From positions 42,741-106,740 of the forward strand of contig JALHOC010000004.1 of the NCBI GenBank assembly GCA_022843225.1: 64,000 nt of DNA, in the 5' to 3' direction. How positions within the stretch are numbered: the first letter of the stretch is position 1; each line of letters begins with the position of its first letter. Below the pieces are notes generated by a model. It saw only the letters and a list, made by a program, of their open reading frames with translations, did no database searches and had not been told where the DNA came from. Made by a program: the position numbers and the translations under genes. The stretch is from Hyphomonadaceae bacterium. GTDB taxonomy: Bacteria; Pseudomonadota; Alphaproteobacteria; Caulobacterales; Aquidulcibacteraceae. Shown here piece by piece: positions 57,861 through 64,000 of the stretch.

Positions 57861-58873
57861 TTCGGGCCGCTGCCAGGAACCAGCGCGCTGAGCGGCGGGG
57901 CCAATGATTCCGCCTCAAGCGAACCCAGCGCATAGGCCCACGCCGAGATCCGCTCATTGAGCGCAAGCGCGGCCGACTCCTGCTCTGGCGTCGCGCCGCG
58001 TGCGACCATTTTCAGCCAGGTGCGGCCATCGCTCTCAATCAGCTCGGCATCAATGAAAATTCCGTCGAAGGTTTGAGCGCGTAGGCGCGCGCGCGCCGCT
58101 CCTTGGATCGCCGGGGCCGTCCGCACATCCGCTGGCGCGAGTTGTGTAATCCGCTCCGCCACCGAGGCGACGCTCGACTCCGACAAGGCGGCGAGCGCCG
58201 GCGATGCGATACGCCAGGGCTGATCAGCGCCATCGCGCGCCAAGATGTAGGCGCGTCCCACGCCTGGCATGATCTCCACGCGCTGCAAACGCTCCGGCGT
58301 GAGATCGAGCGGCGACAAATCCATCCAAGCCGCCACATCGCGCAGCGGCGGCAAGTTCCCCTGCGCGGCCCAGGTCTGATCCTGATCAGGGCGGCGCACA
58401 TAAATGCCGCCGCCGGGCTCGACGCCCAGGATCAAACTCACTACGAGCGCGCCGCGTCCATCCTCGATTTGCACGAGAACGCCGCGCCCGCCCTCGCGTG
58501 GATCGCCAACGCCTAAGCGCTCATGTTTGGCGGGATCGCTTGTCATGCGGCGAGTGTAACGCAGCTCGGACAATCCCGTGGTCAGCTGATTAAGACGACT
58601 GGCGAGCACTGGGAAGTCGTCGCGATCGCGCATGGCCCAACCAGCCTGGGTCCGCTCGATACGATAGCTGGCGTCGGCGCTGGTAATGATCACGCGCTGC
58701 GCGCCGCCAATGGTTTCCGACAGCCCAGGCACGACCAAGCCTGCGGCAAGATCGGGGCGAGAGGAACGCGCTTCGATAGCGATCGTCACCGCGGCGACGA
58801 TCGCCAGCGCGCCAGCGATCAACGCCAAGGTCAGCGCTTGGCTTTTGCGGCGTTCCGCGAGGTCGGTCGTCAT
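57857..58873 (-). CDS. DUF4340-domain protein of a Gld-like ABC operon
   Basis: 338 residues from ATG 58873, in an ATGA overlap with the GldG-like gene stop. One N-terminal membrane helix (ALTLALIAGALAIVAAVTIAI) and a periplasmic part with repeated beta-rich modules (GGAQRVIITSADASYRIERTQAGWAMRDRD). DUF4340 proteins accompany GldA-GldF-GldG-like transporters in many bacteria. Last gene of that operon. Confidence 0.82.
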   Translation of the reverse strand: MTTDLAERRKSQALTLALIAGALAIVAAVTIAIEARSSRPDLAAGLVVPGLSETIGGAQRVIITSADASYRIERTQAGWAMRDRDDFPVLASRLNQLTTGLSELRYTRRMTSDPAKHERLGVGDPREGGRGVLVQIEDGRGALVVSLILGVEPGGGIYVRRPDQDQTWAAQGNLPPLRDVAAWMDLSPLDLTPERLQRVEIMPGVGRAYILARDGADQPWRIASPALAALSESSVASVAERITQLAPADVRTAPAIQGAARARLRAQTFDGIFIDAELIESDGRTWLKMVARGATPEQESAALALNERISAWAYALGSLEAESLAPPLSALVPGSGPN

Positions 58874-60816
58874 GAGCGCGCGCCTCCACGCACGCGCCGT
58901 TGTCGGCGCCAGAACAAGAACAGGCCAACGGCAGCCACAAGGAGCGGCGCCAGCCAAACATTGATGAACAGAACGAGCGCTTGCAGGTTGTCGATTTCGC
59001 CGCGCAGGTTGCGCTCGGCCCGACGCAGCTCGCCGCGCACTTCGACCACGCGCGCGCGGAAGCGCTCTATGGTCGCGTTCTCTTCCGGCGTCAGCTCGGC
59101 GCCGAGATTGCCGGTGAAAAAGCCCGAACCGCGGCCACGCCGCTGCAAATCAGCCAATTGAGCTTCGGTTTCCTGCAACTCGGTCTGCAATTGCTCTTGC
59201 CGGGTTTCGATCCGGCGTTGGGCGTCACGCTCCATCTCATCGAGCAATTCCATGCGCCGCAGCGAGGGCGCGCGCGAACGCAACGAAACCAAAGCATCCG
59301 AGCCGCCAAGCACATCGATCACGTTCAACGCGAATGAAGCATTGTCCGCAGCCGACGCGCCGCTTCGCGGATCGAGATAGAAATCGTCCGCAAGGAAATC
59401 GACATCCGACACGATCACGATTTCTGCGGGCGTCGCCGAGCGCGGCAACAAGGCTTGCGGCGCAGGCGGCGCTGACGCGGGCGTAGCAGGCGGCGTCGCT
59501 TCTTCTGTTGGCGTCTCCGCCGCTTCTGCGGGCAAGCCCTCCGGGTAGGCGGTTTCTAGATTTCCCGAGAGCCGGATCGCCACTGTCTCTACGCGTCCCC
59601 CGGCTTGCTGCCACATCGCTAGAATGTCGAAGGGCGAGGGCCGCGCCAGCGCCTCGGCTGCGGGTATGCGCATGGTGCGACCGCTGGTGCGCGCTAGCGC
59701 CTGAACTGTCACGCCCTCGCGCTCACTCCAGCTCAAGCCGCCGGCAAGGCCAAAGTTGATGCCTCGGCGCAGCCACGCCGTCATCAGATCCTCGCGATCG
59801 AGATTTTCCGCGGGCACGGCGAAGAACAAAGGTTGCGGCGCGCTCTGCACTTGACCGGTGGCGGGATCTTGCACCTGCACCGGCAGCGCGCCCGCTTCAT
59901 CGAGCACCACGGTCGGCGACATCGCCACGCCCCAACGCTCCAGCAACGGCTCGAGCGTCGATGCGGTGGGCGCAGGTGCGACAGGGTTGAAGGGATCAAG
60001 CCCCGTCGCCTGCTCGGCTGACAAAGCGGCGGGATCGAGCGCGACGAAAGCGCGCCCCTTGCGCATCACGAATTGATCGACGGCGTACAATTGCCGCGGC
60101 GACAGAGCGCCAGGATGAATTATCGCGAGCACATCGACGTCGGGAATTTCGCTGAAGTCCGGCGCCAGTTTGGTCACGTCCATCATGCGCCCGAGCTCAG
60201 TCGCGAACATGGACTGGCCGCGCGCGGGAAGCTCGGGATCGCCAGCGGATGCGGGATCGAGCGGCAACGACGTGATCAAGCCGACGCGTACGCGCCTCGG
60301 GTTCTCCAGTTCGTAGATGAGGCGCGTAATCTCGTACTCCAGAAACGCTTCGCGCTCCGGGGCAAACACCGGGATCGTGCGCCGGTCGTCGATCGCGTTT
60401 GAACCGGACAGTCCGAAATAGATCGGATCGGCGCCCTCGAACGGACGGAAAGGCTCGATGCCCGCTTCGACCGCCGCATCCTCGTCCTCGGTGAAGGCTT
60501 CGACATCGACTTCGACAAACCGAACGCGCCCGCCCGAGCGCGCTTGAAAGCTCTGCAGCATCTCGCGCACGCGCGATGCGTAGGCCTGGAGCTGCGGCAG
60601 CGGGGCTGCGGCGTCACGCGAGTAATAGAGTTTGAGTTCAACCGGCTCGCTGAGCTGGTCGAGCGTCGTCTGCGTGCCCGGACTGAGCGAATAGAGCTGG
60701 CTCTCGGTCAGATCGAGCCGCCATGACCGGAACCACGAATTGGCGATGAGATTGCCCGCCACGAAGATGACGAGCAACGATAGCGCGGCGAAAAGCGCAA
60801 AACGGCGACCGTTCAT
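58870..60816 (-). CDS. GldG-like ABC transporter auxiliary protein
   Basis: 648 residues from ATG 60816. N-terminal membrane helix (FALFAALSLLVIFVAGNLI) then SWRLDLTESQLYSLSPGTQTTLDQLSEPVELKLYYSRD, the GldG signature. An extracytoplasmic domain follows, and the C-terminus has a coiled coil (RRIETRQEQLQTELQETEAQLADLQRR) before a final membrane helix (NVWLAPLLVAAVGLFLFWRR). In Bacteroidota GldG is needed for gliding; here no gliding genes are seen. Partner of the permease at 60821. Confidence 0.85.
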   Translation of the reverse strand: MNGRRFALFAALSLLVIFVAGNLIANSWFRSWRLDLTESQLYSLSPGTQTTLDQLSEPVELKLYYSRDAAAPLPQLQAYASRVREMLQSFQARSGGRVRFVEVDVEAFTEDEDAAVEAGIEPFRPFEGADPIYFGLSGSNAIDDRRTIPVFAPEREAFLEYEITRLIYELENPRRVRVGLITSLPLDPASAGDPELPARGQSMFATELGRMMDVTKLAPDFSEIPDVDVLAIIHPGALSPRQLYAVDQFVMRKGRAFVALDPAALSAEQATGLDPFNPVAPAPTASTLEPLLERWGVAMSPTVVLDEAGALPVQVQDPATGQVQSAPQPLFFAVPAENLDREDLMTAWLRRGINFGLAGGLSWSEREGVTVQALARTSGRTMRIPAAEALARPSPFDILAMWQQAGGRVETVAIRLSGNLETAYPEGLPAEAAETPTEEATPPATPASAPPAPQALLPRSATPAEIVIVSDVDFLADDFYLDPRSGASAADNASFALNVIDVLGGSDALVSLRSRAPSLRRMELLDEMERDAQRRIETRQEQLQTELQETEAQLADLQRRGRGSGFFTGNLGAELTPEENATIERFRARVVEVRGELRRAERNLRGEIDNLQALVLFINVWLAPLLVAAVGLFLFWRRQRRVRGGARS

Positions 60817-60820
60817 GGGC

Positions 60821-61576
60821 TCAGCCTCCCCGCCGCGCGTCAACCGCGAGCGCGGTAAAGCCCAAGCACATCGCAATCAGCGACACGAAATAAAACACGG
60901 AGCGAAACTCCACGACCCCGCGCTGGGCGGCGTCGAAATGATGCAGGATTGAGAACCGCGCGATCGCCTCGCCTACGCCCCCGCCGATGATTCCGGAGAA
61001 GAAGTCCAACACCAAGGGCAGACCAAGCGCGGTGAGCAAGAACGCGACCAGCACAGCCAGCACAAAAGCCACGATCTGGGCCGGCGTGATCGCAGACATC
61101 GCCGAGCCGATCGCCAAATACGCGCCCGCCATCAAGGCGCTGCCAAGATAGGCGGTGAAGATAGCCGCGTTGTCGGGAGAACCAAGAACGTTGACCGTGA
61201 TCCAAAGCGGGAAGGTCAGCAGCAGCGAAACCAGCGCGACGGTCCAGGCGGCGAGAAATTTTCCGAGCACCAGCGACCAGGTTGGCGCGGGCAGCGTCAG
61301 CAGCAGCTCCACCGCGCCCGAGCGTGTCTCCTCCGCCCAGAGCCGCATCGCGACCGCCGGTAGGAACACCATGAAAATCCAGGGATGAAACGCGAAGAAT
61401 GGCGCGAGATCGGCGCGGCGTTGCTCAAAGAAGCCGCCCACTTGGAACGTGAACAGCGCAATCGCGAACAGAAACACAGCCACGAACACGTAAGCCGTCG
61501 GCGTGGTCAGGTAGGACAGGAGTTCGCGGCGATAGATCGCGAGCATGCTGGCGAGGCCAGGGCGCTTCTTGTTCAT
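60821..61576 (-). CDS. ABC transporter permease (GldF-like)
   Basis: 251 residues from ATG 61576. Six membrane helices (LTTPTAYVFVAVFLFAIALFTF, IFMVFLPAVAMRLW, LVLGKFLAAWTVALVSLLLTFP and others). The motif MRLWAEETRSGAVELLLTLP is typical of ABC-2 GldF-like permeases. The ATG overlaps the ATPase stop (ATGA), so the three are co-translated. Confidence 0.88.
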   Translation of the reverse strand: MNKKRPGLASMLAIYRRELLSYLTTPTAYVFVAVFLFAIALFTFQVGGFFEQRRADLAPFFAFHPWIFMVFLPAVAMRLWAEETRSGAVELLLTLPAPTWSLVLGKFLAAWTVALVSLLLTFPLWITVNVLGSPDNAAIFTAYLGSALMAGAYLAIGSAMSAITPAQIVAFVLAVLVAFLLTALGLPLVLDFFSGIIGGGVGEAIARFSILHHFDAAQRGVVEFRSVFYFVSLIAMCLGFTALAVDARRGG

Positions 61577-62295
61577 TGCCGTTCCTCCCCGCGCGTCAAC
61601 GCCTGGAAGGCGCGTTCGAGAGTGCCATGCTCGTCCCGCAAGGCCGCTGGCGCTTTGTCGGCGACGATACGGCCTTGATCGATGACTATCGCGCGCGTGC
61701 ACACCGCCTCGACCTCTTCCAGGCTGTGGGTGGAAATGATGAGCCCACGCTCCTCGCCCAAGCGCCGAATTAGATCGCGAACAGCGTGACGCTGGTTTGG
61801 ATCGAGCCCGTCGGTTGGCTCATCCAGGATCAGCAACATCGGATCATGCAGCAAAGCCGCGGCTAGGCCGACACGGCGCTTGTAGCCCTTCGACAAGGTC
61901 TCGATGGGACGATCAATGGAATCGCCAAGGCGCGCGTCCTGGGCGGCGCGGCGCACGGCGTGACGCGCCGCCTCCCGCGCCATGCCGCGCGTTTCAGCGA
62001 CGAAGCGCAGGAAGGTCCAAGGCGTCATCTCGCCATATAGCGGCGCGCCTTCGGGCAGGTATCCGAGCCGCTCCTGGGCGCGGCGACGCTCCCGCGCCAC
62101 ATCGATGTTGAAGACTTTGACCACGCCCTCGTCTGGCTCGAGATAGCCCGCGATCATGCGCATCGTGGTTGTCTTGCCGGCGCCGTTCGGGCCGAGAAGA
62201 CCGACGATCTCGCCCACGTCCACCGAGAAGCCGACGCCATCGACAGCCAGTCGCGGGCCAAAGGTCTTTCGCAAGCCATCGACCTGCAGCAGCAT
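61573..62295 (-). CDS. ABC transporter ATP-binding protein (GldA-like)
   Basis: 240 residues. Walker A LLGPNGAGKTTTMRMIAG, signature LSKGYKRRVGLAAAL, Walker B MLLILDEPTDGLDPNQ and switch His in ISTHSLEEVE. It pairs with the GldF-like permease. The following genes form a four-gene minus-strand operon; no promoter was clear in the 499-base region upstream. Confidence 0.92.
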   Translation of the reverse strand: MLLQVDGLRKTFGPRLAVDGVGFSVDVGEIVGLLGPNGAGKTTTMRMIAGYLEPDEGVVKVFNIDVARERRRAQERLGYLPEGAPLYGEMTPWTFLRFVAETRGMAREAARHAVRRAAQDARLGDSIDRPIETLSKGYKRRVGLAAALLHDPMLLILDEPTDGLDPNQRHAVRDLIRRLGEERGLIISTHSLEEVEAVCTRAIVIDQGRIVADKAPAALRDEHGTLERAFQALTRGEERQ

Positions 62296-62794
62296 GTGGA
62301 TAAATTACCCCGTTGAAATGAGAGCAGCGCTCATAAGGTGGATTCCCGCAAAACGCCACCGCTTCTTATCCACAGCGGGACGAATCAGATCACGCCTGAG
62401 TCGCACTCCCTAAGCTGACATTAATGGCCCAGCGCCGCAGTGCGGGCTCGGCGAGAGATGCGCGTGTAAAAAGCGTGGGCCCCTAAACACACACGCTCAG
62501 GAAACACCGCGAAAAGCTTGTTTGATATGGATTTTGTAGCCTGAAAATGACAAAGCCCGCACAGCGTGCGGGCTTTGTGAAACTCGTGTGGCCGACCGAA
62601 GCGCGCACCCCGGGGGGCTGGGGGGGCTGATGGAAACCGGGAATGCGAGCCTTTCTCCGGCCGGCCACGTCACTAAGCTCGCCTCCCGGTGCGGCGAGAG
62701 CAAGCAAAAAGTCTGTCCAAAACCAGACCTGCAGCAATTGTAATCCAATTCCCGATGCGCTTTGCTGACCCCGCTAGCAATTCCACGGAGGCGC
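62296..62794. other. 499-base region with no gene, holds a hairpin and low-complexity C/G tract
   Basis: Between the divergent ATPase and DUF2794 genes. Contains a 12-base-pair hairpin (62551-62577) and a run of C and G near 62605-62630, plus AT-richer sequence at 62515-62550. It presumably carries promoters of both flanking genes, and could carry a small RNA ending at the hairpin. No protein frame is convincing. Confidence 0.6.
62551..62577. terminator. Hairpin, possible terminator or sRNA end
   Basis: CAAAGCCCGCAC (62551-62562) pairs perfectly with GTGCGGGCTTTG (62566-62577), loop AGC. The plus strand reads TTTG then TGAAA; the minus strand reads TTTGTCATTTTC. It is far from any gene end, since both flanking genes start on either side, so any transcript it terminates is unannotated. 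Confidence 0.5.
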
Positions 62795-63106
62795 ATGAGC
62801 GCGGGCACCGTTTTCTTTGAGCGCCTCGAGCTGGATCGCCTGTTGCGCTTCTATGGGCGCATGGTCGCCGCTGGGGAATGGCGCGATTATGCGCTTGATG
62901 CACTCCCAGATTGTGCCTTGTTTAGCGTCTACCGCCGCGCGAGCGAGGTGCCGCTCTTCCAGATCGAGAAACGCCCGGATAATGCGCGCCGGCAAGGCGC
63001 CTATAGCGTTCGCGCCGTGGATGGCCGGGTGCTGCGGCGCGGCCACGATCTCGCTGGCGTACTGGCGGTGCTTGAGCCCAAGCGCATGCAACTCGTCAAC
63101 GACTAA
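62795..63106 (+). CDS. DUF2794 protein
   Basis: 103 residues from ATG 62795 with GGAGG just upstream; an earlier Met at 62762 is possible. TVFFERLELDRLLRFYGRMVAAGEWRDYALD and SVYRRASEVPLFQIEKRPDNARRQGAYSVRAVDG are the DUF2794 signature, a small alphaproteobacterial family of unknown function. Ends at a strong bidirectional hairpin. Confidence 0.9.
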   Translation: MSAGTVFFERLELDRLLRFYGRMVAAGEWRDYALDALPDCALFSVYRRASEVPLFQIEKRPDNARRQGAYSVRAVDGRVLRRGHDLAGVLAVLEPKRMQLVND

Positions 63107-63110
63107 CAAA

Positions 63111-63137
63111 AAACGCCCCGGCGAGGCCGGGGCGTTT
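63111..63137. terminator. Bidirectional terminator between DUF2794 and BI-1 genes
   Basis: AAACGCCCCGGC (63111-63122) pairs with GCCGGGGCGTTT (63126-63137), loop GAG. On the minus strand the stem is followed by TTTTTTG, a good U-tract for the BI-1 gene; on the plus strand TTT follows for DUF2794. Both genes converge on it. Confidence 0.85.
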
Positions 63138-63162
63138 CAAGGTCGTCCAATCCTGGTTTGCC

Positions 63163-63897
63163 TTAGTTGCGCGGCGACAAGAGGCTCAGGATGAATTGGA
63201 ACAGGTTGATGAAGTTCAGGTACAGGCTGAGGGCCCCGAACGTGGAGCCCACGGCCGCAGCGCGCGCATCGCCGCCGATTTCATAATACATGTACTTCAG
63301 GCGCTGCGTATCGAACGCGGTCAAACCCGCGAAAACCAGCACGCCAATCACGGAAATCGCGAAGCTCAGCGCCGAAGACGCGATGAACATGTTCACAATC
63401 GACGCGATGATCAGACCGATTAGGCCCATAATCAGGAACGTCCCGAAGCCCGACAGATCGCGCTTCGTAGTGTAGCCCCAAAGGCTCAGCGCGCCGAACG
63501 AGGCGGCCGTAATCAGGAACGCCTTGGCGACAGTGGTCATGCCATCAGGAATGCGCCCGTAGACAAGCACGATCATGCCCATGCTGACGCCAATCAGCGT
63601 GACCACGCTCCAATAGACCAGGTTGGCCGAGGTCGGCGACGGGTTGCGCATCGCGAAGCTCGAAATCAGCAGAATCGCCAACGGGCCGAACATAACGGCA
63701 TAGACCAGCGGGGCCGTGAGCAGCGTATTGTAGAGGGCCGGTGTGGTGCCGACGATCCACGCCAAAGCGCCCGACAGAAGCAGGCCGAGACCCATCTTGT
63801 TGTAGACGCCCAACATGAAGGCCCTAAGGCCGGCATCGACCGCCATGTCCGCCCGGCCAGTCGGGATCGACCGCGCCTGGGTGTGGTAGTCGTTCAT
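63163..63897 (-). CDS. Bax inhibitor-1 family membrane protein (YccA/YbhL-like)
   Basis: 244 residues from ATG 63897, which has AAGGAGGTGG upstream; the frame to 63972 is longer without such a site. Seven membrane helices (GLGLLLSGALAWIVGTT, APLVYAVMFGPLAILLISSF, LVYWSVVTLIGVSMGMIVLVY and more). VGTTPALYNTLLTAPLVY and FDTQRLKYMYYEIGGD match the UPF0005/BI-1 family, which modulates FtsH proteolysis and ion leak in characterised cases. Function here unknown. Confidence 0.92.
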   Translation of the reverse strand: MNDYHTQARSIPTGRADMAVDAGLRAFMLGVYNKMGLGLLLSGALAWIVGTTPALYNTLLTAPLVYAVMFGPLAILLISSFAMRNPSPTSANLVYWSVVTLIGVSMGMIVLVYGRIPDGMTTVAKAFLITAASFGALSLWGYTTKRDLSGFGTFLIMGLIGLIIASIVNMFIASSALSFAISVIGVLVFAGLTAFDTQRLKYMYYEIGGDARAAAVGSTFGALSLYLNFINLFQFILSLLSPRN

Positions 63898-64000
63898 AAA
63901 TCCACCTCCTTGCCCAGGGGGAATCCCCGGGGAAAACAGTCGGAATATGGTCTCGCACCCCTCGGCCCGCAAGCCGTTCCGATCGTACTGGGTTGCCGAG

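Noticed and set aside
62703..62731. AT-rich 5-base-pair hairpin followed by T-run on the minus strand
   Set aside because: Stem too short and no upstream minus-strand gene; not called as a terminator.
1..64000. tRNA, rRNA, CRISPR arrays, transposases
   Set aside because: No TPsiC-arm-like GGTTCGAATCC sequences, no spaced direct repeats and no transposase motifs were seen by eye; a tRNAscan or CRISPR search could still find a weak one.

Overview
The window is chromosomal housekeeping DNA from a GC-rich alphaproteobacterium. Signs of this are the pyrE-pdxJ-acpS-lepB-rnc order, a short FtsY without the long acidic N-terminal domain, a DUF2794 gene, and two direct-repeat SOS boxes of the GTTC-N7-GTTC type used by alphaproteobacterial LexA. 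Secreted cyclophilins, a CcmABCDG cytochrome c maturation block and AcnA fit an aerobic Gram-negative. A Caulobacterales/Hyphomonadaceae-like source is my impression, not a demonstrated placement. I saw no rRNA, tRNA, CRISPR array, prophage or intact insertion sequence.

Layout. 1-5396 (minus): rpoZ, (p)ppGpp synthetase/hydrolase, pyrE, pdxJ, acpS, lepB and the first part of rnc. 5498-8874: folK, a type 5 uracil-DNA glycosylase (plus), then dapA-smpB-TPR lipoprotein. 8955-15019: lytic transglycosylase, a PLP dehydratase, HrpB helicase and a small lipoprotein. 15016-22327 (minus): a tightly packed run gyrA-coaD-periplasmic cyclophilin-ppiB-HD hydrolase-queA-tgt. 22447-28795: Cu/Zn SOD-like lipoprotein, EamA transporter, then ssb facing a LigB-dioxygenase/membrane protein/uvrA operon across an intergenic region with two SOS boxes. 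28811-39382: mixed metabolic, transport and regulatory genes (dapF, S9 peptidase, DAACS symporter, OxyR-type regulator, histidine kinase, FAD oxidoreductase). 39648-47019 (plus): the translation and secretion block ffh-rpsP-rimM-trmD-unknown-rplS, a strong terminator, then mtaB and ftsY. 47498-53013: NTF2-like protein, a second periplasmic cyclophilin, yciB, a MarR-type regulator, and ccmABCDG. 53142-64000: DUF4349 lipoprotein, acnA, DUF1223 protein, a Gld-like ABC export operon (57857-62295), DUF2794 and a Bax-inhibitor-1 family protein.

Most notable points: (1) RimM carries a roughly 280-residue Lys/Ala/Pro-rich N-terminal extension; (2) mtaB has a REPIN-like GC-rich double hairpin inserted in frame near its 3' end; (3) each of the two promoters between ssb and the uvrA operon has its own SOS box, and the uvrA operon begins with two unrelated-looking genes; (4) Tgt has lost two of the three zinc cysteines; (5) GyrA has Leu at the position of E. 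coli Ser83; (6) a Cu/Zn SOD-like lipoprotein has Asp in place of one zinc histidine. Nothing here is a clear new defence or mobile system.
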